The translations under genes were made by a program, and so were the position numbers. Under the pieces are notes generated by a model. That model saw nothing but the letters and a program-made list of their open reading frames with translations, made no database searches and was not told where the DNA came from. Positions 44,043-52,613 of a stretch of 64,000 nt of DNA are shown piece by piece; position 1 is the stretch's first letter; every line of letters starts with the position of its first letter. The DNA is taken from contig NZ_CP011412.1 in the NCBI RefSeq assembly GCF_001007875.1, positions 682,001 through 746,000 on the forward strand. Direction: 5' to 3'. This DNA is from Sedimenticola thiotaurini. GTDB taxonomy: Bacteria > Pseudomonadota > Gammaproteobacteria > Chromatiales > Chromatiaceae.

Positions 44043-44522
44043 TTGAATAAGCAAAAAACCACTTTGGTATTAGGGGTTGGAAACACCCTGTTGACCGACG
44101 AAGGCGTCGGTGTGCATGTCGTTAATCGGCTACAGGAGCAGTTTGCCGAGAAGCCGGGCACCACTTTCGTCGATGGGGGTACATTGAGCTTCTCCCTGGC
44201 CGGTTTGCTGGCGGAGCATGACCAGTTGATTGTGGTTGACGCCGCCCGCACCGGCAATAGCCCGGGCAGTGTGGTCTGCTATGAGGGGAGCGATATGGAT
44301 CGCTACCTGACCGGTGATCGACAGAGCGTCCATGAGGTGGGCCTGACCGACCTGCTGGATATTGCCCGGCTCTCTGATCACTACCCGGAAAGGCGGGCGC
44401 TGGTGGGAATAGAGCCGGAAAATCTGGATTGGGGCGAACAGCCTTCTGCACCGGTTGCGCAGGCGGTACCGGTGGCCGTTTCCCAGGTCATCGGCCTGAT
44501 CGACCGCTGGGCAGAGGAATAA
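44043..44522 (+). CDS. hynD: [NiFe] hydrogenase maturation protease (HynD/HyaD family)
   Basis: 159 residues from the TTG at 44043, with GGAAA about 8 bases upstream. An in-frame TTG at 43992 would add 17 residues before the conserved strand TLVLGVGNTLLTDEGVGVHV. The nickel-binding Glu (TDEGVG), the Asp in IVVDAART and a His in SVHEVGLTDLL are all present. The enzyme cleaves the C-terminal extension of the hydrogenase large subunit after nickel insertion. Its likely substrate is HynL (48407-50128), which still carries the DPCIACAVH site. Confidence 0.86.
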   Translation: MNKQKTTLVLGVGNTLLTDEGVGVHVVNRLQEQFAEKPGTTFVDGGTLSFSLAGLLAEHDQLIVVDAARTGNSPGSVVCYEGSDMDRYLTGDRQSVHEVGLTDLLDIARLSDHYPERRALVGIEPENLDWGEQPSAPVAQAVPVAVSQVIGLIDRWAEE

Positions 44523-44663
44523 AGGTAATTGTCCAAATGGGCCGGGGAATAAAAATAATCTTCAACCCGGTTCTGTGAGTTGTTTTATTACATTATTAAG
44601 TAATTTATTAATTATTTAATAATGATTTGACGAAAAGCAGAAGTAACCTGACCTGTGTCATCA

Positions 44664-44677
44664 TTGATTTTTGTCAA
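44664..44677 (+). promoter_or_regulatory. FNR/ANR-like site upstream of the hydrogenase operon
   Basis: TTGAT-TTTT-GTCAA differs at one base from the FNR consensus TTGAT-N4-ATCAA. It lies 37 bp before the HupH-type gene. FNR control of the hyn genes is known in Thiocapsa. I could not place a matching -10 element, so the exact activation geometry is open. Confidence 0.6.
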
Positions 44678-44714
44678 TCAGGATAATCTTTAAGGCAAGG
44701 GACGAATTAAGTAT

Positions 44715-45146
44715 ATGAGCGCACTAGATCAGACAGACTCCTCATCCGTTTCGGCTTCCGGAAACGCCGAATTGACGCACAATACCTTGCCTCTGCTCAA
44801 TGAGGTCCGCCACGCCTTGAAGCGACTGGTACGCACCGGTGAATCCACCATTATCGACCTGCGTGCCATCCCCTTCGGGCCGGGTGATGAAGAGCGCCTG
44901 CTTGATCTGTTGGGACAGGGCGAGGTTCAGGCAACTCTGGATAGTCTGGGCCGGACCAGCATCAAGGAGTCCCGCTTCAGCGGTGTCTGGATCGTGGATC
45001 ATTACAACAGTGAAGATGAGCGTATCGCGTTTCAGATCGAAGTGATCGATATTCCCGATCTGTTGCGCGCTCAGGCGGATGATATGTCCCAAAGTCTGGA
45101 TAAACTGGCTACGCTGCTGGAAGACGAACTGCAGGGTACGGAGTGA
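44715..45146 (+). CDS. HupH/HyaF-type hydrogenase expression protein (C-terminal domain only)
   Basis: 143 residues. The stretch NTLPLLNEVRHALKRLVRTGESTIIDLRAIPFGPGDEERLLDLLGQGEVQATL, followed by SRFSGVWIVDHYN, matches the HupH C-terminal region found in HyaF/HupH. Full-length family members are about twice as long, with a second copy of a similar fold, so this is a short single-domain version. The family helps assemble the iron-sulfur small subunit. It precedes hynS by 111 bp and is probably cotranscribed. Confidence 0.8.
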   Translation: MSALDQTDSSSVSASGNAELTHNTLPLLNEVRHALKRLVRTGESTIIDLRAIPFGPGDEERLLDLLGQGEVQATLDSLGRTSIKESRFSGVWIVDHYNSEDERIAFQIEVIDIPDLLRAQADDMSQSLDKLATLLEDELQGTE

Positions 45147-45257
45147 GCTGTCGGCCAGTCAGCCCGGAACAGATGATCGCGGTTAGAGAGTGATAATCGC
45201 GATTACGAAGAACAACAGAAAATTAACAGAAATCAGCAATAGATTAAGGGAGGTAAC

Positions 45258-46349
45258 ATGGCTGACAAAAGCACCCTCGGTGACAGCCTCAGACGTCACG
45301 GGGTTTCCCGGCGCGGTTTCCTGAAGTTTTGTACCGCAACCGCCTCGCTCATGGCTTTACCGCCTACTATGGTCCCGGCCATAGCGCAGGCACTGGAAAA
45401 GGCGCGGCGCCCATCGGTTATCTGGCTCTCTTTTCAGGAGTGTACCGGGTGTACCGAATCACTCACCCGCAGTCACTCACCATCGGTTGAGAGTCTGATC
45501 TTCGATCATATCTCCCTGGATTATCATCACACTCTGCAGGCAGCAGCCGGCGATGCCGCCGAAGCGGCCCGGGAAGCGGCCATGCACGAGAACAAGGGGA
45601 AATACATCCTGGTAGTGGATGGTTCGATCCCCCTGGGTGATCCCGGCTACTCCACAATCGCCGGCATCAGCAATCTGCAGATGTTGGAGGAGACGGCAAA
45701 AGATGCGGCGGCCATTATTGCCGTGGGTACCTGTGCCGCCTTCGGTGGGCTGCCCCAGGCCAATCCCAACCCGACCGGTGCCGTGTCGGTGGCGGATATC
45801 ATTACCGATAAACCGATCATCAATGTCTCCGGTTGTCCGCCGATCCCCACGGTGATCACCGGGGTGTTGGCCCATTTCCTCACCTTCGGTTCGATCCCGG
45901 AACTGGATCAATACAACCGCCCCAAGGTGTTCTACGGCCAGAGTATTCACGATCGCTGTTATCGTCGTCCGTTCTACGACAAGGGTCTGTTTGCCGAGAC
46001 CTTCGATGACGAGGGAGCAAAAGCCGGCTGGTGTCTCTACAAGCTGGGTTGCAAAGGTCCCATGACCTATAACGCCTGTGCCACCACCAAGTGGAACCAG
46101 GGGACCAGCTGGCCGGTGGAGTCCGGGCATGGTTGCCTGGGCTGCTCCGAGCCCCGGTTCTGGGATGCGGGTGGATTCTACAACGCCCTGTCGGTACCGA
46201 TCAGCGACAACTCACAGACCGTGGCATTCGCTGGTGCCGCCGGCCTGGCGCTGGGCGCTGCGGCCGCGGGTATCAATTTCAAAGAGAAGGATGCGGCACA
46301 GAAGGCCCATGAAACTGTCACCATCGACGATTTGGAGAAATCATCATGA
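45258..46349 (+). CDS. hynS: [NiFe] hydrogenase small subunit HynS (Tat-exported)
   Basis: 363 residues. The Tat signal is SRRGFLKFCTATASLMALPP (residues 14-33). The iron-sulfur ligand motifs are ECTGCTES near residue 60, GTCAAFGG near 165, VSGCPPIP near 200, KLGCKGPMTYNAC near 265 and GHGCLGCSEPRFWD near 300. The C-terminus ends with a hydrophobic Ala/Gly-rich stretch that can anchor to the membrane. It carries electrons from the HynL nickel site to the Isp proteins. It is coupled to isp1 by an ATGA overlap. Confidence 0.95.
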   Translation: MADKSTLGDSLRRHGVSRRGFLKFCTATASLMALPPTMVPAIAQALEKARRPSVIWLSFQECTGCTESLTRSHSPSVESLIFDHISLDYHHTLQAAAGDAAEAAREAAMHENKGKYILVVDGSIPLGDPGYSTIAGISNLQMLEETAKDAAAIIAVGTCAAFGGLPQANPNPTGAVSVADIITDKPIINVSGCPPIPTVITGVLAHFLTFGSIPELDQYNRPKVFYGQSIHDRCYRRPFYDKGLFAETFDDEGAKAGWCLYKLGCKGPMTYNACATTKWNQGTSWPVESGHGCLGCSEPRFWDAGGFYNALSVPISDNSQTVAFAGAAGLALGAAAAGINFKEKDAAQKAHETVTIDDLEKSS

Positions 46350-47008
46350 ATGAACCGATGGACTTTCTCATCTGGACAAAGGGTACCGCGTTCAACATTG
46401 CGGTTACCATTTTTGTTATAGGCGTTATTCTGCGGCTGTTTGAAGTCATTTCACTGGGTCGCAAGCAGAACCTTGCAGAAGCCCGGGGCACTGAGTTCGG
46501 TCCCGGTATGAAAACGATCCTCACCCGGTCCATTCCTGACCTGGGTACTTTCCGGCGTCAACCACTGACGGTGGTCACCGGGTATATGTTCCATATCGGT
46601 CTGTTTATCAGCCTGTTTCTGTTTGTGCCCCATATCGAGCTGTTTCGCGCCACCTTCGGCATCAGCTGGCCCGGCCTGCCGACACCGATTGTGGATGCCG
46701 CGGCCGTCCTCGCCATTGTCGGTCTGCTGGCGGGACTGTGGCACCGCATCATGAATCCGGTGATGCAGAAGATCACCACCTGGGAAGACTGGCTGGTCTG
46801 GGCGTTGACATTCCTGCCCATCCTGACCGGCTACCTGGCCTATCACCGTCTGGTCAATCCATACCCGGTGATTCTCGGGCTGCATATCCTGAGCGTGGAG
46901 GCGCTGATGATCGCCTTCCCGTTCACCAAGCTGATGCACACGTTCACCGTTTTCCTTTCGCGCTGGTACAACGGCGCCATGAACGGCCGTCGGGGGGTTG
47001 AATCATGA
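46346..47008 (+). CDS. isp1: Hydrogenase-associated membrane cytochrome-b-like protein Isp1
   Basis: 220 residues with five hydrophobic segments (about residues 12-30, 68-90, 100-125, 140-165 and 170-200) and histidines in the helices (TGYMFHIGLFISLFLFVPHIELF; LAGLWHR; HTFTVF). It resembles NarI/HdrE-type cytochrome b subunits. In Thiocapsa and relatives the order hynS-isp1-isp2-hynL is known, and Isp1/Isp2 pass electrons between hydrogenase and the quinone or cytoplasmic side. It overlaps isp2 by 4 bp. Confidence 0.9.
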   Translation: MNEPMDFLIWTKGTAFNIAVTIFVIGVILRLFEVISLGRKQNLAEARGTEFGPGMKTILTRSIPDLGTFRRQPLTVVTGYMFHIGLFISLFLFVPHIELFRATFGISWPGLPTPIVDAAAVLAIVGLLAGLWHRIMNPVMQKITTWEDWLVWALTFLPILTGYLAYHRLVNPYPVILGLHILSVEALMIAFPFTKLMHTFTVFLSRWYNGAMNGRRGVES

Positions 47009-48291
47009 GTGAAGCCACACTTGAAAGGGGCATTAACGCCCTGAAAGAACAGATCGATGCGCCAGTCGCCTCCTTCTTTTCCAGTTGCGTCAGTTGCGGT
47101 ATGTGTGCCGAAGCCTGTCTGTTCTATACCGAAACCGGCGATCCCAAATATACGCCGATCTACAAACTGGAGCCCCTGCGCCGGGTCTGGGAGCAGGAGT
47201 ACACCCTGTTCGGCAAGGTCAAAAAGGCCCTGGGCCTGCATAAACCGGTCACTGACGAGATGCTGGAGGAGTGGCAGGAGCTGCTCTACGACAGCTGCAC
47301 CATGTGTGCCCGCTGCTCCATGATCTGCCCGGTGGGCAACGATATCGCCTACATGATCCGCAAAACCCGTGAAGGCATGGTCGCTTCCGGCAACGCGCCG
47401 GAAGGGGTCAAGGGTGCGTCGGTCCGGGCCGTCACCATCGGCAGCCCCATGGGGGTGAAGCTGAATGCCCTGGAGGCACAGATCCGGCATATCGAGGCGG
47501 ACAGCGGCCTGAAGATTCCCGTGGATGTGGAGGGGGCCGACTACATGGCGCTGCTCTCTTCAATGGAGATCATGAACTTCCCCGAGTATCTGGAAGGGTT
47601 GGCCAAGATCTTCAAACAGGCGGGTGTCAGCTGGACGCTCTGCTCCACCGCTTTTGAGGCTACCAACTCCGGTATCCAGATCGGCTCCAGCGATATCGCC
47701 CGTACCCTGGTGCAGCGCGTCGTAGATGGCGCCGAGCGGCTGAAAGTGAAATATGTCATCAGCCCGGAGTGTGGTCACGCCTACACCGCGATTCGCTGGG
47801 AAGGCCCCAATCTGATTGGTCGGCCGTTCCCGTTCCGGGTGGTACATATTCTGGAACTGCTGGACGAGTTGCGGGCTGCCGGACGCATCAAGACCAAGGA
47901 CCTGGAAACGGATACACACACGTTCCATGACCCCTGTTCCCTGGTCCGCAAGGGCGGTGTGATCGACGAGCCCCGCCGGCTCATGGATATGGTCACCAGC
48001 AATTTTGTCGACATGAAGGACCGGGGCAAGCTGGCCTGGTGTTGTGGCGGTGGCGGCGGTGTCTCCAGTAACGAGGATGCCGATGAGCTGCGGATCAAGG
48101 CGTTCAAGCGTAAGCGAGACCAGATTGCCGAGACCGGCGCGGATGTGCTGGTGACGGCCTGCGCCAACTGCCGCCTGGTGATCGAAGAGGGACTCGAAGA
48201 GTACAACATCGAGATGCCCATAGTGGGGCTTTCCGAGATGATCGCCGATCACCTGGTGGTGGATGACGAGCCAGAAGAAGCTGAAAAATAG
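47005..48291 (+). CDS. isp2: Hydrogenase-associated HdrD-like iron-sulfur protein Isp2
   Basis: 428 residues. Two ferredoxin-type [4Fe-4S] motifs are near the N-terminus: CVSCGMCAEACLFY (about residue 28) and CTMCARCSMICP (about residue 99). Two CCG-type domains follow (CSTAFEATNSG with PECGHAY; and WCCGGGGGVSSNEDADELRI with TACANC), as in heterodisulfide reductase HdrD. With Isp1 it forms the electron-transfer module of the HynSL hydrogenase. A stretch of 115 bp separates it from hynL. Confidence 0.92.
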   Translation: MSEATLERGINALKEQIDAPVASFFSSCVSCGMCAEACLFYTETGDPKYTPIYKLEPLRRVWEQEYTLFGKVKKALGLHKPVTDEMLEEWQELLYDSCTMCARCSMICPVGNDIAYMIRKTREGMVASGNAPEGVKGASVRAVTIGSPMGVKLNALEAQIRHIEADSGLKIPVDVEGADYMALLSSMEIMNFPEYLEGLAKIFKQAGVSWTLCSTAFEATNSGIQIGSSDIARTLVQRVVDGAERLKVKYVISPECGHAYTAIRWEGPNLIGRPFPFRVVHILELLDELRAAGRIKTKDLETDTHTFHDPCSLVRKGGVIDEPRRLMDMVTSNFVDMKDRGKLAWCCGGGGGVSSNEDADELRIKAFKRKRDQIAETGADVLVTACANCRLVIEEGLEEYNIEMPIVGLSEMIADHLVVDDEPEEAEK

Positions 48292-48406
48292 TGCGCAGCC
48301 TTCCACTCCCGGTGAGTGGAAGGTCTATTAAAAAATATTGCAGGAGCGCCAAGCGCGCCAAGCTCCGTCCAGTGCTAACCGGGACGGCTACGGGAGAATA
48401 AGAGTT

Positions 48407-50128
48407 ATGAGCGAACGCATTGTCGTTGACCCGATCACACGTATTGAGGGCCATCTGCGTATAGAGGCGCAGATGGAAGGCAACAATATCAGCCAGGCCT
48501 ACTCGTCCGGCACCATGGTGCGCGGTATCGAAACCATTCTCAAGGGGCGTGATCCACGGGATGCCTGGGCCTATGTACAGCGTATCTGCGGTGTCTGCAC
48601 CCTGGTACATGGCATGGCCTCGATCCGCGCTGTCGAGGATGCGCTGGATTACGAGATACCCAAAAACGCCCAGCTGATCAGAAACCTGATGATCGGTGCG
48701 CAGTTTATCCATGATCATGTGATGCACTTCTATCATCTGCATGCGCTGGACTGGGTGGACGTGGTCTCAGCCCTGGACGCCGATCCCAAGGCGACTTCCG
48801 AGCTGGCCCAGTCCCTCGGTAACTGGCCGAAGTCCTCACCGGGTTACTTCTCTGATATGAAGAAGAAGCTGAAAGGATTTGTTGAGGGTGGCCAGTTGGG
48901 CATCTTCTCCAAGGCGTATTGGGGACATCCGGCCTACAAACTGCCACCCGAGGCCAACCTGATGGCGGTGGCCCACTATCTGGAAGCACTGGTCTGGCAG
49001 CGGGATGTGGCTAAACTGCACACCATTTTTGGCGGCAAGAACCCCCATCCCAATTTCCTGGTGGGCGGTGTGGCGTCACCCATTGATCTGAACTCCGATT
49101 CAGCGATCAATGCCAAGAAACTCTCCCAGGTGCAGGACATCATCAGCCAGATGCAGCAGTTTGTCGATCAGGTCTACCTGCCCGATACACTGGCGGTGGC
49201 CTCTTTCTATAAGGACTGGTTCAAGCGGGGCGAGGGCCTGGGTAACTTCATGTGCTATGGTGATCTGCCCGCCAGCAGCATGAGCGACACCACCGGACTG
49301 CTGTTCCCCCCCGGTGTGATCCTGAATCGGGATCTCAGCACCGTTCACGATGTTGACGTTCACGACGCCTCGCAGATCCAGGAGTACGTGCAACACTCCT
49401 GGTATGACTACGATGACGGTAATGAACAGGGCCTGCACCCCTATGATGGCGAGACCAATCTGAATTACACCGGGCCGAAACCGCCCTATAAACACCTGGA
49501 TGTGGACCAGGGCTACTCCTGGATGAAATCGCCACGCTGGAAGAACCATGCCATGGAAGTGGGCCCCCTGGCCCGGGTGCTGCTGCTCTATGCCAAGGGC
49601 CATGAACCCACCAAGGAGTTGGCCGGGTATGCGCTTAAAAAGCTGGATCTGCCGATTGAAGCGATGTTCTCAACCCTGGGCCGAACCGCCGCCCGTACGC
49701 TGGAGTCGAAGATACTGGGCGACGCGATGCAGGGCTGGTACAACGATCTGGTCGCCAATATCAAAGCGGGTGACAGCAAGACCTTTAATGAGAAGTTGTG
49801 GGAGCCTTCATCCTGGCCCAGCGAATGTCAGGGGGCAGGTTACATGGAGGCCCCACGGGGTGCACTGGGCCACTGGATAGTGATCAAGGACACCAAGATC
49901 AAGAACTATCAGGCAGTGGTGCCCTCCACCTGGAATGCCGGCCCCCGGGACGGGGAAGGGCAGGCGGGAGCCTATGAAGCGGCACTGCAGGATAATCATC
50001 AGGTGCACGATCCGAAGCAGCCCCTGGAGATCCTGCGTACCGTGCACAGCTTCGATCCCTGTATCGCCTGTGCTGTACATCTGTCCGATGAAGATGGCGA
50101 AGAGATGGTCCAGGTCAAGGTGGTCTGA
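48407..50128 (+). CDS. hynL: [NiFe] hydrogenase large subunit HynL
   Basis: 573 residues from ATG 48407; an upstream frame from 48338 adds unlikely residues. The nickel ligands are in RICGVCTLVHG (Cys61, Cys64) and DPCIACAVH (Cys552, Cys555). The 15 residues after His558 form the extension removed by the maturation protease (44043-44522). The N-terminus VVDPITRIEGHLRIE is the family signature. The enzyme catalyses reversible hydrogen oxidation as a heterodimer with HynS, exported through the Tat signal on HynS. A terminator follows at 50136-50185. Confidence 0.96.
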   Translation: MSERIVVDPITRIEGHLRIEAQMEGNNISQAYSSGTMVRGIETILKGRDPRDAWAYVQRICGVCTLVHGMASIRAVEDALDYEIPKNAQLIRNLMIGAQFIHDHVMHFYHLHALDWVDVVSALDADPKATSELAQSLGNWPKSSPGYFSDMKKKLKGFVEGGQLGIFSKAYWGHPAYKLPPEANLMAVAHYLEALVWQRDVAKLHTIFGGKNPHPNFLVGGVASPIDLNSDSAINAKKLSQVQDIISQMQQFVDQVYLPDTLAVASFYKDWFKRGEGLGNFMCYGDLPASSMSDTTGLLFPPGVILNRDLSTVHDVDVHDASQIQEYVQHSWYDYDDGNEQGLHPYDGETNLNYTGPKPPYKHLDVDQGYSWMKSPRWKNHAMEVGPLARVLLLYAKGHEPTKELAGYALKKLDLPIEAMFSTLGRTAARTLESKILGDAMQGWYNDLVANIKAGDSKTFNEKLWEPSSWPSECQGAGYMEAPRGALGHWIVIKDTKIKNYQAVVPSTWNAGPRDGEGQAGAYEAALQDNHQVHDPKQPLEILRTVHSFDPCIACAVHLSDEDGEEMVQVKVV

Positions 50129-50135
50129 GTCCAGC

Positions 50136-50185
50136 AACCGATCCAGTCATCCCTTCTGTTAAAGGGGGATGACCGGATCGGTTTT
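50136..50185 (+). terminator. Rho-independent terminator of the hydrogenase operon
   Basis: AACCGATCCAGTCATCCC and GGGATGACCGGATCGGTT form an 18-bp stem with one mismatch around a loop at 50154-50165. A short T-run (TTTT) closes the second arm. Confidence 0.85.
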
Positions 50186-50230
50186 GGTCACTCGCTCTCT
50201 TCATCCAATCCAACCCTAAAAGGGTAATCC

Positions 50231-51064
50231 ATGAAATCGACCAACAGTATTGCCATTGAACGCAGTGGTATCGATCCGGCTGCGTCACAGGGCCCTGGAA
50301 GCAGTAACTACCATGGCCGAAAGGCTGATATTTTTATTCGCGCCATTATCTGGGGGTTTGTGGGCAGTATTTTTGGCGGACTCTATGTCGGTTTCGCGGG
50401 TGTGCTCTCTCCTCTGATGGGCAATGATCTGGCCATTATCCCGGCTGCCGCGTTTGCCGGCGCCGTCGGTGCGGCATTCTATGGTTCCTTCCAGGTGGCG
50501 ATTATCGGCACACTTGCCGGCTCGGTTTCGGGGATCGGTTACCTGATTCTTGCCAATAATCATCAGCTTGATGAGATGGCCGCTGTCTCCCTGATGGCCG
50601 GCGTGGTTGCCGGCTTTATCTACGGTAACACCCACCGTGAAGTGAGCGGGGCACTGATGAAGGCCTTGACCGGGTTGGTCGCCGGTGCGCTTGCTGGCAT
50701 CATGTTGTGGGGAGTGAGCAGGACAGCTATTGAGCTGAACAGCTATCTGGTAACCGCTGTACTGGTGCCGGTGACCGGCACCTTCTACATCTATGGGGTA
50801 TTCAAGGTGATCAGCCGCATGGATTGTCGCTTGCCCCTGTCGATGGTGGGCTCTCTGGTGGCTGCGTTACTTTCAGTAGTGGTGGCCGGTAGTATCTGGT
50901 CTGTGCATGAGGTGATGGCCGCCAGTTATGAGTTAGCCGCCTTTTCAGACCAGCAGGTCGGTTTCCAGCAAGTGATGTTGGCGATCCTCGGCGGGAGCAC
51001 GGGTGGGTTGATTGCCGGTGGTCTGTACGCCTGGTTGGGATTGAAGTGGCTTGATCGTCGCTAG
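50231..51064 (+). CDS. Multi-pass membrane protein of unknown function
   Basis: 277 residues. A soluble N-terminus of about 35 residues is followed by roughly eight hydrophobic segments rich in Gly and Ala (FVGSIFGGLYVGFAG, AAAFAGAVGAAFYGSFQVAIIG, ALTGLVAGALAGIMLWGVS, MLAILGGSTGGLIAGGLYAWLG). I recognise no family. The glycine-zipper-like packing suggests tightly packed helices or an oligomer. It follows the hydrogenase terminator, so it is a separate transcription unit, preceded by AAAAGGGTAA. A role linked to the hydrogenase is possible but unsupported. Confidence 0.75.
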   Translation: MKSTNSIAIERSGIDPAASQGPGSSNYHGRKADIFIRAIIWGFVGSIFGGLYVGFAGVLSPLMGNDLAIIPAAAFAGAVGAAFYGSFQVAIIGTLAGSVSGIGYLILANNHQLDEMAAVSLMAGVVAGFIYGNTHREVSGALMKALTGLVAGALAGIMLWGVSRTAIELNSYLVTAVLVPVTGTFYIYGVFKVISRMDCRLPLSMVGSLVAALLSVVVAGSIWSVHEVMAASYELAAFSDQQVGFQQVMLAILGGSTGGLIAGGLYAWLGLKWLDRR

Positions 51065-51070
51065 CCGTTG

Positions 51071-51808
51071 CTATGGATTCTCCTTGTCGATTAGGCGGAG
51101 GATCTCCTCTTCACCCAGCGGAGCAGGCTGTTTCACCCGCAGACTCTCTATCCACTCCTGGCTGAAATCGCGTTGCAGGTAGCTGTTTAGCAGTGCTGTA
51201 CCGGACATGGCGATCAACGCACCAAGGGATGCAAGGGCCATATCCTTATGGCTGTCCCATACATCACCTTGGGTGCCGAGATAAGCCATACCCAGCGCTC
51301 CTCCGAAAAGCTCGGCCGCTCCTCACTCGAACAGCTCAAACATCATGGAGCTGGACATGGTCAGGTCCAGTGGCAGGAAGTAGCCCCAGAAGCCCCGCAC
51401 ACTGGCCACCCGCAGAAATACCTCCCGTATCGGATAGGCCAGCAGCAGGCCATATAGAAAGTGCACCACCCGGTCGAAGTTGTTGCGCTCCCAACCGAGC
51501 TGCTCATTGAGGGTGTGCCCGGTCAGGCGCTGAAACCAGGCGTCGTAGGGCACCTCGGCGTAGGTGTAGTGTGCCCCCACCTCATGCAGGCAGAAAAACA
51601 GGAAGATCAGGGTGTAGGAGATACGGGACAGGGGGAGTTGCTGGTAGGTTCCCACCAGCAGGCCGATAGAGAGCAACACCAGCGCGTTCTCCAGTAGCCA
51701 ATCGTTACGGTAGAGGGGGGCAATGGCGAGCCAGAGCCACCAGGCCAGAAACAGGCAGAGCAGGGTCAATGTGAAACGGCGGTGAGAATTGTTATTGAAT
51801 GTGGTCAT
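51071..51808 (-). pseudogene. DUF2238 (YjdF-like) membrane protein gene interrupted by an in-frame TGA
   Basis: Read on the minus strand, the N-terminal part (from 51808) ends at a TGA at 51323-51325 directly after SSSMMFELFE. The same frame continues without a shift as GAAELFGGALGMAYLGTQGDVWDSHKDM to the stop at 51071. In this family the position after FELFE is a Trp, so a single TGG to TGA change explains the break. The joined product would be 245 residues with several membrane helices and the conserved HEVGAHYTYAEVPYD segment. It may be a pseudogene, a sequencing error or a read-through gene; the remainder is well preserved. Confidence 0.8.
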
Positions 51809-52124
51809 TGCACCTGTCTGTTGGCCAGTGGCTGGATATCCTGAAAAGATAGTTTGCTCCGAGGTCAGCTATTGTATCCCAACTTCCATTCAGACAATCG
51901 CCTGCTCTTCTTGTGACTCTGCCTGCCGGAACGGGAACCTTCCCTGATAGGCCCGCCAACCCATGTAAACCACTGCCGGGGAGCGTTAGGTAGTTTCCAC
52001 AGGGAAATTACGAATATTCCCCCTGTATCGTCTTTGGTCAATCCGTCGCATCATATCCGGGTAGTCAGGTGCGGGTCAGACTGGCATGGCCGGGTGGGCC
52101 CGTGCAATTGCTCGGGAGTAAATC
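51809..52124. other. Intergenic region between the DUF2238 gene and the UspA gene
   Basis: 316 bp with no gene. It contains an inverted repeat of operator type at 51990-52011 (listed separately) and lies upstream of both genes. Confidence 0.5.
51990..52011. promoter_or_regulatory. Inverted repeat, candidate response-regulator operator
   Basis: GTAGTTTCC (51990-51998) and GGAAATTAC (52003-52011) are inverted repeats matching at 8 of 9 positions with a 4-base spacer, about 113 bp before the uspA-like gene. The GTA...TTTCC form recalls FixJ-type target sites, and a FixJ-type regulator is encoded at 52614-53258. The link is an inference. Confidence 0.45.
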
Positions 52125-52574
52125 ATGAAGGCGTATCAACAGATTCTGTTGGCGACAGACTTTTCCAAATTCAGCGAAATTGCGGCCCGGCGGGCTGTGG
52201 ACCTGGTCGGGCATTTCAACGCCATGCTCACGCTGCTGCACGTGGTTGAATACTTCCCTGAAGATAAGCGTATTCAGCAAGGTTCCGTCAAGCTGGAAGA
52301 TCTTGCCCAGCATCTGGAGGGAGAGTGTCGAAAACGGCTTGAGCAGTTGGCCAGGCGCATCCAGTATCACGCCGCTGTGCTGATTGTGCGGGTGACACCG
52401 GGCGCGGCCAAATATGAGATTGTGCAGGTCGCCAGGGAGATCCGGGCGAACCTGATCGTCATCGGACCCTATGGCCAGGGCGGGGCATCCGCTCTGCTGG
52501 GTTCCACCGCTGAGGGGGTACTGCTGGAGGCGCCTTGCGAAGTGTTGATTGTGCGCGGTGTTATGGCCGATTGA
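52125..52574 (+). CDS. Universal stress protein, UspA family
   Basis: 149 residues. It has the typical Usp fold: YQQILLATDFSKFSEIAARRAVDL at the start, LLHVVEYFPED after beta-2, and the ATP-binding C-terminal motif VIGPYGQGGASALLGSTAEGVLLEAPCEVLIVR (a variant of G-x2-G-x9-G-S/T). Such proteins respond to energy or redox stress in the cytoplasm. It is tail to tail with the two-component genes, and GGGAG precedes the ATG. Confidence 0.92.
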   Translation: MKAYQQILLATDFSKFSEIAARRAVDLVGHFNAMLTLLHVVEYFPEDKRIQQGSVKLEDLAQHLEGECRKRLEQLARRIQYHAAVLIVRVTPGAAKYEIVQVAREIRANLIVIGPYGQGGASALLGSTAEGVLLEAPCEVLIVRGVMAD

Positions 52575-52613
52575 ATGGCTCGCTGAGCATGCCCGGCGTG
52601 GGCCAGGTGGCGT

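Noticed and set aside
51323-51325. Selenocysteine reading of the in-frame TGA
   Set aside because: The family has Trp here, the site is not catalytic, and no SECIS-like hairpin was evident just downstream.
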